A stretch of 19,830 bases of DNA from an uncultured Dialister sp. (GTDB lineage Bacteria > Bacillota > Negativicutes > Veillonellales > Dialisteraceae): NCBI GenBank assembly GCA_900545785.1, contig URAA01000013.1:1-19830 (forward strand), in the 5' to 3' direction. Numbering within the stretch: position 1 is the first letter of the stretch; the number at the start of each line of letters is the position of its first letter. Shown piece after piece: positions 1 through 7,662 of the stretch. The translations under genes were made by a program, and so were the position numbers. The notes under the pieces were generated by a model. The model ran no database searches. It had not been told where the DNA came from and saw only the letters and a program-made list of their open reading frames with translations.

Positions 1-1050
1 GCACAAAATAAAGTGACTTCCAACACGAATAACGGTTTCTTCATTGCCTGCGACAAAGGAAGAGCGGAATTTCAAGCCAACGATTTTTCCATCGGTATTT
101 CCACTTACTGCGATGCATTGATAGAAGAGGAGGGAATTGCCGTCATTGCCTCTCCCCAGCTTCTTTCCACCATCAAGATGATGCCTCCCGGACCGGTCGT
201 GATGGAACAGAAAAAAGGAGAAACGGCGGTCACTTTCAAAGCAGGATCGTACAGCGCCCGCTTTCCGACGAGAGATGACGAGGATTTCCCGAACGTAAGC
301 GAAATCGATCACGCCAACCATGCGGATATGAAATGCAAAGATCTGGCCGAGCTGGTCGGCATGGTTTCCTTTGCAGCGTCCACGGATATTAAAAATCCCA
401 TATTCGTCGGCATCCTCTGCGAAATAGAAGGAAATAAAATCACCATGGCCGCCACCAATTCACACAGGCTTGCGGTGAAAGAAATGACGCTTGAAAAAGA
501 AGCGCAAGGCACGGGCCGTTTCATCGTTCCCGCCTATGTCCTTCAAGAAGTGGTCCGCATGTTCCCTTCCGACGAAGATGCGGCGGTGGAAATTTCATGG
601 GCAAGCAAACATGTGGCATTCACCTTCCGAGACACCTATTTCGTATCCAATCTGATCAACGGCGAATATCCGGATTACAAAAGAGTATTCCCCACGACCT
701 TCGACCTGCATGCCACCTTGGATCTGAAAGAATTTGAAGAAGCGGTCCGTTTCGTCAGCCCCATTTCAAGAGATATGAGCTACAAAACGATCAATTTCGA
801 ATTTTATGAAGGGGAACTCAAAGCGTATGAAGAAGATCCCGATCTGGGAAGGTCGGAAACGTCGATCCCTGCCGAACTGGACGGAGATGATGTGCGGATC
901 ATTTTCAACTGCATCTATATCGAAGACATCCTGAAACATTCCAAAGGGGACAAAATCATCCTCCACGTGAAAAAGAGCGGGCCCATGGTGGTAGAGCAGG
1001 AAGAAGACAAAACATACCGCTATGTGGTGACTCCCATGAGGGGCCGCTGA
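1..1050 (+). CDS. dnaN: DNA polymerase III sliding clamp (beta subunit), 5'-truncated
   Basis: Ring-shaped processivity clamp that tethers DNA polymerase III to DNA. The reading frame is open from base 1, so the gene begins before the window. By comparison with the usual length of about 370 residues, roughly 40 N-terminal residues are missing; the GTG at 13 is probably an internal valine codon. Family features visible: an early EEEGIAVIASPQL segment, a central ATNSHRLAVKE segment (the conserved TDxHRL-like stretch), and the C-terminal YVVTPMRGR, which matches the clamp's usual ending that packs against partner peptides. The stop is 1 nt before the next gene, so dnaN, yaaA and recF form an operon. 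dnaA and oriC would be expected just upstream, outside the window. Confidence 0.96.
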   Translation, partial: AQNKVTSNTNNGFFIACDKGRAEFQANDFSIGISTYCDALIEEEGIAVIASPQLLSTIKMMPPGPVVMEQKKGETAVTFKAGSYSARFPTRDDEDFPNVSEIDHANHADMKCKDLAELVGMVSFAASTDIKNPIFVGILCEIEGNKITMAATNSHRLAVKEMTLEKEAQGTGRFIVPAYVLQEVVRMFPSDEDAAVEISWASKHVAFTFRDTYFVSNLINGEYPDYKRVFPTTFDLHATLDLKEFEEAVRFVSPISRDMSYKTINFEFYEGELKAYEEDPDLGRSETSIPAELDGDDVRIIFNCIYIEDILKHSKGDKIILHVKKSGPMVVEQEEDKTYRYVVTPMRGR

Positions 1051-1051
1051 T

Positions 1052-1270
1052 ATGAAAGAAATCAAGATGCACGGCGAGTATATAAAGCTCGACCAGGCGC
1101 TCAAAAAAGAAAACATCATCGCTTCCGGCGGCGAGATCGGATATTTCCTTCAAGATCATCAAGTCTTCCTCAACGGAGAAAAAGTGCATGAAAAAAGGAA
1201 AAAACTCCGCCCGGGAGATATCCTTCAAATAGATGGAGAAAAATATAACATCACCGAGGAAATAAAATGA
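1052..1270 (+). CDS. yaaA: S4-domain RNA-binding protein YaaA
   Basis: A 72-residue protein made almost entirely of one S4 RNA-binding domain: IKLDQALKKENIIASGGE, then the typical VFLNGEKVHEKRKKLRPGD core with the basic patch, then a closing ILQIDGEKY strand. The position between dnaN and recF is a known Firmicutes arrangement, and the B. subtilis equivalent is linked to ribosome assembly; its role here is inferred. The start ATG lies 1 nt after the dnaN stop with an AGGGG ribosome site inside the dnaN end. Its TGA overlaps the recF ATG as ATGA, so translation of the two is probably coupled. Confidence 0.9.
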   Translation: MKEIKMHGEYIKLDQALKKENIIASGGEIGYFLQDHQVFLNGEKVHEKRKKLRPGDILQIDGEKYNITEEIK

Positions 1271-2361
1271 AATGCCGCGAAGTACGGCTCATTGAAATAA
1301 GAAACTTCAAAGACAAAACCGTCAATCCCGCAGAAGATCTGACAGTCCTCACGGGGCGAAACGGGACGGGAAAAACAAATATACTGGAAGCCGTTTCCGT
1401 CGCATCCTTGGGAAAATCTTTCCGCACCGGAAGAGACGAAGAACTCATCCGGCTGGGACAGCGGGAAGGCACGATCATCGTCGACTACGAAGTACGAAAC
1501 GTCACTCACCGCCTCAAGATCAAACTGTCTAAAGAAAAGGGCAAAAAAATAACCCTCAACGACACGGCGATCAAGAAAAAAGAAATGATGGGCCTGTTCA
1601 GGACCGTCCTCTTCACCCCCGACGAAATGCAGCTCATCAAAGGAGGCCCCCAAGGAAGACGGCGTTTTATCGACCTTGAAATATCGCAGGCAAGCCCCCG
1701 TTACTATGAAGAAATTCTTCGGTATCTCCAAGCGGTGCGCCAAAGAAATGCGTCATTCAAAGAAGCCCTCTTCAGGGGAATCAAACCGGAAATAGACATC
1801 TGGGACATGCAGATCGCAAAGGGCGCCGCCTACATCGTCAAAAAAAGGAGAGAAACCCTCCGAAAAATGAACCGCCTCCTCGCTTCCATGGAAAATTTCC
1901 TCACCGAGGGAAAAGAAACACTGGAAATAGAATATAAAAAAAGCGGCGGAGAAGAAAATAAAACAGACGAAGAATGGTACCTGAAAGAACTGGCAAAAAG
2001 AAGAGAAGAAGACGGCCGTTTCTGCCATACATCGGTCGGTCCGCACAGAGACGACCTGCTATTCAAAATGAACGGCCTCGATCTGTCCGCCTACGGATCC
2101 CAAGGACAGCAAAGAACGGCGGTGCTTGCCATGAAATTGGGAGAATTGGAATTCATCAAAGAAGAAACGGGAGAATATCCGGTGCTCCTCTTGGACGACG
2201 TAGGAAGCGAACTGGACGAAAAAAGAAGAAATTCCCTTTTTGAATATATTAAAAATAAAAATATCCAAACCATCATGACCGCCACCGATCCCTTCCGAGG
2301 AAATTTCGGAAAAGAAATAAAAATAGAAGAGACGGAAACCGAACATGAGGAACGATCATGA
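1267..2361 (+). CDS. recF: DNA replication and repair protein RecF
   Basis: SMC/ABC-type ATPase that, with RecO and RecR, loads RecA at gaps and stalled forks. The 364 residues match the usual RecF length. Walker A is GRNGTGKTN at residues 30-38. The ABC signature is YGSQGQQR at about 276-283. Walker B is PVLLLDDVGSELD at about 305-317, and the central SVGPHRDDL is a RecF hallmark. The start overlaps the yaaA stop by 4 nt. After recF many Firmicutes carry gyrB; here there is only a possible 18-codon frame, then a terminator. Confidence 0.96.
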   Translation: MKCREVRLIEIRNFKDKTVNPAEDLTVLTGRNGTGKTNILEAVSVASLGKSFRTGRDEELIRLGQREGTIIVDYEVRNVTHRLKIKLSKEKGKKITLNDTAIKKKEMMGLFRTVLFTPDEMQLIKGGPQGRRRFIDLEISQASPRYYEEILRYLQAVRQRNASFKEALFRGIKPEIDIWDMQIAKGAAYIVKKRRETLRKMNRLLASMENFLTEGKETLEIEYKKSGGEENKTDEEWYLKELAKRREEDGRFCHTSVGPHRDDLLFKMNGLDLSAYGSQGQQRTAVLAMKLGELEFIKEETGEYPVLLLDDVGSELDEKRRNSLFEYIKNKNIQTIMTATDPFRGNFGKEIKIEETETEHEERS

Positions 2362-2414
2362 AAAATGAAGCACCCGGGGAAGATCAAACAGAAGATAAAG
2401 AAGAAGAATTGTAG
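2358..2414 (+). CDS. Possible 18-residue acidic peptide after recF
   Basis: An ATG overlaps the recF stop (ATGA) and opens an 18-codon frame encoding MKNEAPGEDQTEDKEEEL, about half acidic residues. A GAGGAA sequence 6 nt upstream could act as a ribosome site, and the overlap favours coupled translation. I do not recognise the peptide. It could be the stub of a gene that once followed recF, or chance reading through the operon's leader to the terminator. No function is assigned. Confidence 0.3.
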   Translation: MKNEAPGEDQTEDKEEEL

Positions 2415-2434
2415 ATAAAAGAAAAGAAGTAAAA

Positions 2435-2463
2435 AAGCCGCCTTGTCAGTAGAGGCGGTTTTA
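2435..2463 (+). terminator. Rho-independent terminator of the dnaN-yaaA-recF operon
   Basis: Arms AAGCCGCCT (2435-2443) and AGGCGGTTT (2453-2461) pair over 9 bp (one G-T) around a 9-nt loop and are followed by a short T run. It closes the rightward operon before the leftward dciA-like gene. Confidence 0.75.
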
Positions 2464-2535
2464 TAATGCAAGGGAATTGTATTTTCTTCTTATATTTCTA
2501 TATATATTGATTGTCCCCTATGGATCTTGATCTTC

Positions 2536-3456
2536 TTATTTCTCCATATCGGAAAATTTTGTTTCTGCCATTTGGCGGAGCGTTGTTTCCGCTTCTCTTA
2601 AAGTGATATTTTTCAGCGGTTTGTGAATGAGAAGGGCGAGGAGAATTCTTTTATTCAGGGCGGAGTCTGTTTTTTGGAAGATTTTTTCTCTCAGGTTTTG
2701 GATCAGTTTTTCTCTTGCTTTTTCGTAAGTTTCATAGGAAATACGGATATTTTTTCCTTTTTTCTCTATTTCTTCTTTGCAGTTTTCATAACGGTAGTGG
2801 GGATTTTCTTTTAAGACGAGGAGGACGTTTCCTTCCATGGTTCGTTCCCATTTATTTTCGCAGCGGAGGCAGATCATTTCTTCTTTCGGGATGAGCATGC
2901 CGCAGCCGGGACAGGGGTGCCAGCCTGCCGTTGTTTCCGCTTTGTCTTTTTGGTAGGCTCGGGCGATCAGTTTTTGGAAGGTTTTTTGCAGTTTTTCGTC
3001 TTTGATATGGAGGGCCGTCCATTTCCGGATGTCTTCTTTTTCTTTGTCCGTGATGTCCCGATCGTACAGTTTCTGATAGTAGCTGATTTTTTCGTTGATT
3101 TTGTCGATGCTTGTATGTCCTTCCGCGTCTTTTTTCGGTGGGCCTGCAAGGAAGCGGATGTCGGTGAAACGTTTTCCGTATTCGTCTTCTCTGATTTTTC
3201 GGATGAGCTCTGCTTTCATCATGAAAAGATGCTGTGTCAGAGCGGAGTTGGTGACGTAGATGTAGAGGGTGTTATTTTTTCCGTACCCGATGTAGGAATA
3301 TTTCGCAAGATCTTCGCCGATGATGTCTTTCCATTTCTTTTGGAGGCGGAAGTGGAGGAATGCGTCAGAGTGAAAGAGTTTTTTCCCCGAGCCGGAAAGT
3401 TCGAAAGACTCGGAAATATCTTTCATGGAATTGTATTCTTTTCTGTATTTGTCCAT
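2536..3456 (-). CDS. DciA-like (DUF721) protein with C-terminal zinc ribbon
   Basis: A 306-residue protein. Residues about 28-105 fit the DUF721/DciA domain: LQKKWKDIIGEDLAKYS with the conserved W-x-x-x-(I/V)-G pattern, then NTLYIYVTNSALTQHL, then the closing LIRKIRE. DciA proteins help load the DnaB replicative helicase, and DUF721 genes often sit near recF or gyrB, so a replication role is likely here. Beyond that domain it is unusually long. Residues 182-199 hold a CxxC-(10)-CxxC zinc ribbon (C182, C185, C196, C199), followed by a basic, helical C-terminal part of about 100 residues that I do not recognise. It is transcribed toward recF, opposite to the replication operon. AAGGAGG lies 6 nt before the ATG. 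Confidence 0.75.
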   Translation of the reverse strand: MDKYRKEYNSMKDISESFELSGSGKKLFHSDAFLHFRLQKKWKDIIGEDLAKYSYIGYGKNNTLYIYVTNSALTQHLFMMKAELIRKIREDEYGKRFTDIRFLAGPPKKDAEGHTSIDKINEKISYYQKLYDRDITDKEKEDIRKWTALHIKDEKLQKTFQKLIARAYQKDKAETTAGWHPCPGCGMLIPKEEMICLRCENKWERTMEGNVLLVLKENPHYRYENCKEEIEKKGKNIRISYETYEKAREKLIQNLREKIFQKTDSALNKRILLALLIHKPLKNITLREAETTLRQMAETKFSDMEK

Positions 3457-3474
3457 AGGGCCTCCTTTGTTTCC

Positions 3475-3480
3475 ATTATA
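3475..3480 (-). promoter_or_regulatory. -10 element of the dciA-like gene promoter
   Basis: On the minus strand this reads TATAAT, about 20 nt ahead of the ATG. No good -35 is visible at the right spacing. It lies back to back with the rightward ppk2 promoter, so the two promoters share about 100 bp. Confidence 0.5.
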
Positions 3481-3493
3481 ACACTTGCAGGGA

Positions 3494-3523
3494 TTGTCGC
3501 AGAAACGGTGGAGACGTTATAAT
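3494..3523 (+). promoter_or_regulatory. Sigma-A type promoter for the ppk2 pair
   Basis: TTGTCG (3494-3499), an 18-nt spacer and a consensus TATAAT (3518-3523), about 35 nt before the first ppk2 start codon. Confidence 0.65.
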
Positions 3524-3558
3524 AAAATAAAGAGATCATTTTTATAAAGGAGGCAGTC

Positions 3559-4521
3559 ATGGAAAAAGATGCGGTCATGGAAGTCATCAAGAACGGAAAA
3601 ATCGATATAGACAGGTACCGAGTGAAAGAGGGAGAGAAGGTCGATCTGAAAAAGTACAGCACGAAGAGAGATTTGGATATCGACAAGGAGGAGGTGAAGG
3701 AGAAATATTTCCCTGAGGTCATGGAGAGGCTCAAGGAGTATCAGGAAGCGCTCTATGCAGAGGATTCTTACGGTCTTGTGGTCGTTTTGCAGGCCATGGA
3801 CGCCGCAGGCAAGGACGGCATCGTGAACCATGTCTTTTCCAGTCTGAATCCCGGGGGCGTCACGGTGGTGTCGTTCAAGCAGCCTTCCATAGAAGAGAAG
3901 GATCACGACTATATGTGGCGGATCAACAAAGCTCTTCCTGCAAGAGGAAATATCGGGATCTTCAACCGTTCTCATTATGAAGATGTGATCGTCACCCGTA
4001 TCCATGATCTGATCAAAAACAGCCAGCTTCCGGAGCAGCTGATCAGCAAAGATATCTGGAAAGAACGGTTCGAGCAGATCAATAATTGGGAAAAGTATCT
4101 TTGTCAGAACGGGTTCAAAATGATCAAAATTTTCCTTCATGTATCGAAGGAGGAGCAGCAGGACCGGCTCATCGACAGGATCATCACGAAGGAAAAGAAT
4201 TGGAAGTTTTCTCTTTCCGATATCAATGAACGGCAGTATTGGGACGATTACCAGAATCTGTATCAGGAAATTTTCGAAAAAACGTCGACGGAGCTGTCCC
4301 CGTGGTATGTGGTGCCTGCGGACAACAAGTGGTTCACCCGTTATGTGGTGGCCCTCATCACGACGGAAGCGCTCCGAAAAATCGATCCGCAGTATCCCGA
4401 ATTGTCTCCCGAGCTGAAGGAGCATTTGGAAAAATTCAAGAAGATGATCGCCAAAACGGGGGCAAAGTCACTGGAGGAAATCAGAGAGGTCATCGAGAAA
4501 ACGGAGGAAGAGAAGAAGTAA
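3559..4521 (+). CDS. ppk2: PPK2-family polyphosphate kinase (first copy)
   Basis: Polyphosphate:nucleotide phosphotransferase, which uses polyphosphate to phosphorylate AMP, ADP or GDP (or the reverse) in the cytoplasm. 320 residues. Walker A-like loop MDAAGKDG is at 80-87, the conserved block GIFNRSHYEDV at 133-143, NWKFSL and the DRYQ-like DDYQNLY later, then SPWYVVPADNKWFTRY. The AGKDG and NRSHYEDV context resembles class III PPK2 enzymes, which accept both AMP and ADP, but I cannot fix the class by eye. Start ATG 3559 follows AAAGGAGG at 5-nt spacing; another ATG six codons on lacks this. It is followed 59 nt later by a paralogue on the same strand with no terminator between them. Confidence 0.92.
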   Translation: MEKDAVMEVIKNGKIDIDRYRVKEGEKVDLKKYSTKRDLDIDKEEVKEKYFPEVMERLKEYQEALYAEDSYGLVVVLQAMDAAGKDGIVNHVFSSLNPGGVTVVSFKQPSIEEKDHDYMWRINKALPARGNIGIFNRSHYEDVIVTRIHDLIKNSQLPEQLISKDIWKERFEQINNWEKYLCQNGFKMIKIFLHVSKEEQQDRLIDRIITKEKNWKFSLSDINERQYWDDYQNLYQEIFEKTSTELSPWYVVPADNKWFTRYVVALITTEALRKIDPQYPELSPELKEHLEKFKKMIAKTGAKSLEEIREVIEKTEEEKK

Positions 4522-4580
4522 TAAAATTAAAAATAATAACAGTAATATATAAAGGGAAGTCCGTTTAAAGGAGGTCCTCT

Positions 4581-5504
4581 ATGGAGAATCCTGAGAAAGT
4601 GAAAATAGACATCTGCCGTTACCGCGTGAGGGAAGGCGAGTCGATCCATTTGAAAAAATATCCCACCGCTTGTGATATTTCTATCGACAAGGAAATGGTA
4701 AAAACCGTGCTTATGCCGGAAGCGCTGGAAGAACTGAAGGTAAATCAGGCAAAGCTTTACGCCCAGAGCAGTTACGGCCTCATCATCGTACTTCAGGCGA
4801 TGGACGCCGCAGGCAAGGACGGGACGATCAAGCATGTATTTTCCCATCTCGATCCGAACGGCGTGAAGGTGGTGTCTTTCAAGCAGCCGTCGACGGAAGA
4901 ACGGGATCATGACTATATGTGGCGGATCAATAAAGCACTGCCCCGCAGAGGAGATATCGGTATTTTCAACCGTTCCCACTATGAAGACGTGGTGGTGACC
5001 CGGGTCCATGATCTGATTGCAAGCGACAAGATACCGAAAGATCTGGTGGACAAGCATATCTGGGAGGTGCGGTATCGTCAGATCCGCGACTGGGAGCGGT
5101 ATTTGTCGGAAAACGGATTTCCCATGATCAAAATTTTCCTTCATTTGTCAAAGGACAAGCAGCGGGACCGTCTGGCGGAACGCATCCTGAACAAGCAGAA
5201 GAATTGGAAATTTTCACTGGCGGATATCAATGAAAGGCGGTTCTGGGACAGGTATCAAAATCTGTACAGCGAAATGATTTCCGAAACGTCGACGGAGCGG
5301 GCGCCGTGGTATGTGGTGCCTGCCGACAATAAATGGTATACCCGCTATGCGGTGTCCCAAATCGTCTTGTCCGCTCTCCGGCATATTGCGCCGAAGTTTC
5401 CTGAAATGTCAAAAGAAGTGAAGGATCAGCTGGAAGAATTCCGACGGCTCATCCAAGACGGAAAAGTAGGCATGATAGAAGAAATGCAGGACATGAATTT
5501 ATAA
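4581..5504 (+). CDS. ppk2: PPK2-family polyphosphate kinase (second, tandem copy)
   Basis: Second polyphosphate kinase 2, 307 residues, clearly a diverged duplicate of the preceding gene along its whole length. Walker A-like MDAAGKDG is at 74-81, GIFNRSHYEDV at 127-137, and APWYVVPADNKWYTRY near the end. All apparent catalytic residues are kept in both copies, so both are probably active, perhaps with different nucleotide preference or direction. The copies differ most in their N-terminal 30 residues and C-terminal tails; the first is longer and ends in a Lys/Glu-rich helix. AAAGGAGG sits 8 nt before the ATG. No separate promoter is evident, so it probably shares the upstream promoter. Confidence 0.92.
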   Translation: MENPEKVKIDICRYRVREGESIHLKKYPTACDISIDKEMVKTVLMPEALEELKVNQAKLYAQSSYGLIIVLQAMDAAGKDGTIKHVFSHLDPNGVKVVSFKQPSTEERDHDYMWRINKALPRRGDIGIFNRSHYEDVVVTRVHDLIASDKIPKDLVDKHIWEVRYRQIRDWERYLSENGFPMIKIFLHLSKDKQRDRLAERILNKQKNWKFSLADINERRFWDRYQNLYSEMISETSTERAPWYVVPADNKWYTRYAVSQIVLSALRHIAPKFPEMSKEVKDQLEEFRRLIQDGKVGMIEEMQDMNL

Positions 5505-5559
5505 GATTATTAAATTTTTCAAAAAAATAAAAAAATAGCCCGAAAAGGGTACACAAGGG

Positions 5560-5588
5560 TTGACTGTTTCGAGTATAATAGATATACA
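5560..5588 (+). promoter_or_regulatory. Promoter of the ompA-like gene
   Basis: TTGACT (5560-5565), a 17-nt spacer and TATACA (5583-5588), giving a leader of about 50 nt. A perfect TATAAT at 5574-5579 lies only 8 nt from TTGACT and could be used instead with a poor -35. Confidence 0.6.
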
Positions 5589-5642
5589 AAAATATATAGG
5601 GTTCCCGAGAGAAGTTTTCTTTAGAACAGAAAGGAGTTCATC

Positions 5643-6683
5643 ATGAAAAAAATCGTACCCTTAGTAGCATTGTTGGCAGCAGTGAGCATCGGTGTTTCCG
5701 CTTCGCCGCAGACGACTTTTGAAAAAGGTCAGTGGGAAGTCAATGCAGGCATGTGGGATGCCAAAGCACGTTCAAGCGGCTTTAAGTCCGGCGGAGAATG
5801 GGATTTCAACGGCGGCGTGACCTACGGTCTTTCCGACAGAACGGCAGTGCAGTTCCAGTATTACAATCTGGATACGGACAACACCGGCGGAGAAAGCATG
5901 GAATTTAACTACATTTACAGCCTTCGTCCCGATGTAGCGGCTTATGCAGGCTACAACCGTGTTTCCATGACGGGACTCCCGAGCACGCTCTTCGGCAAAA
6001 CCAAGAGAGAAAACAGCATTTTCCAGATCGGCCTTATCGGAAGAAAACATCTGAATGAAGATCTCGATCTTTACGGCAAAGTGGCTCTCGGCACGGACAG
6101 CACCACCATCTGGGAAGCAGGCCTGAATTATGAAATCGACGACAATCTTGATGTCAATGCAGGATACCGCTACATGAATACAGAAGCAGGTCCGGACAGA
6201 AATATGTCCTACTCCGGCTGGCTCGCAGGCGTTTCCTACCGTTTCGGCGGCGGATCTTCCTATGACTACGGCCGCTATGACAGAGAAGAAACGACGGTAG
6301 TCACCACCACCACCGCTCCGACCTATGAAGAACCGGCTCCGGTAGAAAATGACTACTACTTCAACAGCATTCATTTTGCAAGCGATTCCGACACCCCTGC
6401 AGCGGATCAGAAAGCGAACCTTGACGAATTCGTTGCAAGAGCAAAAGAAACGGGCCATACCTTCAAACTGGTAGGACGCACCGATTCCGACGGAGATGCA
6501 GCTTACAATGACGACCTTTCCATCCGCAGAGTAAGAAAAGTTGCCGAATATGCAACCGACCGCGGCGTCAGCGTTGACAAGCTCGTAGGCATGTACAAAG
6601 GCGAAGCGGAACCGACCGAAACAAACGCTACGGAAGAAGGAAAAGCAAACAACAGAAGAGTCGATATCTACGAACACCGTTAA
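5643..6683 (+). CDS. OmpA-family outer membrane protein
   Basis: A 346-residue outer membrane beta-barrel protein that anchors the outer membrane to peptidoglycan. A signal peptide occupies residues 1-20 (MKK, hydrophobic core, VSA cleavage site). Residues about 25-205 alternate polar and hydrophobic residues in strands, as in an OmpA-like barrel, and end in SGWLAGVSYRFGGG. A Thr/Pro/Glu-rich linker (about 210-232) leads to an OmpA C-terminal domain (about 235-346) with TDSDGDAAYNDDLSIRR, which carries the Asp and Arg that bind diaminopimelate in the family, and NNRRVDI at the end. AAAGGAG precedes the ATG. It is a single-gene transcript with its own promoter and terminator. It is strong evidence for a diderm cell. 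Confidence 0.92.
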   Translation: MKKIVPLVALLAAVSIGVSASPQTTFEKGQWEVNAGMWDAKARSSGFKSGGEWDFNGGVTYGLSDRTAVQFQYYNLDTDNTGGESMEFNYIYSLRPDVAAYAGYNRVSMTGLPSTLFGKTKRENSIFQIGLIGRKHLNEDLDLYGKVALGTDSTTIWEAGLNYEIDDNLDVNAGYRYMNTEAGPDRNMSYSGWLAGVSYRFGGGSSYDYGRYDREETTVVTTTTAPTYEEPAPVENDYYFNSIHFASDSDTPAADQKANLDEFVARAKETGHTFKLVGRTDSDGDAAYNDDLSIRRVRKVAEYATDRGVSVDKLVGMYKGEAEPTETNATEEGKANNRRVDIYEHR

Positions 6684-6691
6684 TCAAAATA

Positions 6692-6720
6692 AAGGATCCT
6701 CCGCAAGGGGGATCTTTTTT
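6692..6720 (+). terminator. Terminator of the ompA-like gene
   Basis: A 10-bp stem AGGATCCTCC/GGGGGATCTT with a GCAA tetraloop, followed by a T run; it begins about 10 nt after the ompA stop. Confidence 0.88.
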
Positions 6721-6781
6721 ATTGCTCTCATAAAGGCAAGCCGTCATATTTTATCGTAAGGAAATCATGAAAAGGAAAAAT

Positions 6782-6797
6782 TGTTTCCCGTGAAACA
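6782..6797. promoter_or_regulatory. parS: parS site 1 (ParB-binding centromere)
   Basis: TGTTTCCCGTGAAACA, one base from the palindromic parS consensus TGTTTCACGTGAAACA. It is followed by TGAGA as in all five copies. It lies just past the ompA-like terminator. Confidence 0.9.
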
Positions 6798-7303
6798 TGA
6801 GAATAAAAATTACCGAAGCGCGAGGGGAAAAATTTATTAAAAGGAGGAAAAGTTTTGACAGACTGATAAAGGAAATAAAGAATATCAACTTCTTCAAGAA
6901 AAGGATCTGAAAAAACTCGCTCACAAAAAGCGGAAAAGAATTCCGTGAAATAAACAAGGAATGAAGGCCAATATTTTTTTAAAATGATGATTGCCTCGGA
7001 TTTTTCAAAAAGAACGGAACGGGAAAAATCCGGTTGCAAAACAAGAAAAAAGAGAGCTGCAAGATGTAAAAAAAGAGAAATGACGGAACAGATTTTTGTG
7101 ACATGCAAGATTTAATTTTCCAAACGGCTCCTTTCCTGATGATTCCAAAGGGAGGGAAACGGAAATAATTCATTTCTAAAATAAGGAAAAAGAGATCTGT
7201 CAGATACGAAAAAAGTGAAATCTCCCATGTGATTTTTCTCTACATACTGTTTCTCCTTTCTTACAAAGAGACAGCTGAAGAAATTCAATGACAAAAAAAA
7301 TAA

Positions 7304-7336
7304 TAAAAAAGGATCCGCCCTAAAAAGAGCGAACCT
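7304..7336 (-). terminator. Leftward terminator-like hairpin without a gene
   Basis: On the minus strand AGGTTCGCTC pairs with GGGCGGATCCT (one bulged base, two G-T pairs) around a short T-rich loop, followed by TTTTTTATTATTTT. It sits 17 nt downstream, on that strand, of parS site 2, with no recognisable gene in front of it. Confidence 0.5.
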
Positions 7337-7353
7337 GCTCGGAATGTCCCTAT

Positions 7354-7369
7354 TGTTTCCCGTGAAACA
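7354..7369. promoter_or_regulatory. parS: parS site 2
   Basis: TGTTTCCCGTGAAACA, identical to the other four copies, same orientation, followed by TGAGA. Confidence 0.9.
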
Positions 7370-7620
7370 TGAGAACGTTTTATAAATGATGATTTCATAG
7401 GCGCTATCAGAAATAGTATTGACCGGAAGAATTTCATTTGCAAAAGTAAGAAAAAAGTATCTGTCAAATGACAAAAAATAGGAATGACAGTTTTTATTTT
7501 AAAAGAGAGGAAATAAAAAGATTGAACTTTCAAAAAGGACGGGAGGGAAAACTTCTTTTACGAAATGCAAAATGAAAAGGAAAAATGGTAGGAGCAAAAA
7601 TTCTGCAAGGAAAAAACTAA

Positions 7621-7651
7621 ATAAAAAGATCAGCCTTATGGAGACCGATCT
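7621..7651 (-). terminator. Terminator of the symporter gene
   Basis: On the minus strand AGATCGGTCT pairs over 10 bp (two G-T) with AGGCTGATCT around the loop CCATA, then TTTTTAT. It begins 11 nt after the symporter stop; a perfect 12-bp palindrome CTGTTTAAACAG lies between them (7650-7661). Confidence 0.82.
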
Positions 7652-7662
7652 GTTTAAACAGT

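Larger units (their letters stand above)
7000..7600. repeat. Degenerate direct repeats between the parS sites
   Basis: Imperfect copies of a purine-rich unit of roughly 50-90 bp. The clearest shared block starts AAGAAAAAAG at about 7043, 7183 (AAGGAAAAAG) and 7448, each followed by a CTG(C/T) and GAAAT-like stretch. A second shared block with TTTCAAAAAG(A/G)ACGG is at about 7004 and 7528. Two of the AAGAAAAAAG copies are preceded by TTGCAAAA. Another worn relative may lie at about 9350-9412. Similarity was judged by eye and the unit boundaries are uncertain. Confidence 0.4.
6723..7620. other. Non-coding, purine-rich parS region (left part)
   Basis: About 900 bases with no credible gene. The plus strand is very rich in A and G. 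Open frames on the minus strand are low-complexity Phe/Leu/Ser-rich, lack ribosome sites and read through the parS sites. The stretch holds two parS sites, a leftward terminator not attached to any gene, and several worn imperfect repeats. Confidence 0.6.

Noticed and set aside
3517..4425. A 302-codon minus-strand frame over the first ppk2
   Set aside because: Antisense shadow of a clear PPK2 gene; no ribosome site or family motif. The similar frame at 4527-5144 is the same kind of shadow over the second ppk2.
5772..6677. A 301-codon open frame antisense to the ompA-like gene
   Set aside because: It mirrors the codon pattern of the real gene, has no ribosome site, and its product is a low-complexity Val/Phe/Ala mix.
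6728..7533. Several minus-strand frames across the parS region (up to 126 codons)
   Set aside because: Phe/Leu/Ser-rich, no ribosome sites, overlapping one another and translating parS as HVSRET; a by-product of a purine-rich plus strand.
7650..7661. Perfect palindrome CTGTTTAAACAG next to parS site 3, as a possible further parS or operator
   Set aside because: It lacks the CGTG centre of parS and is a single 12-bp copy between the stop and terminator; it could be chance in AT-rich DNA.
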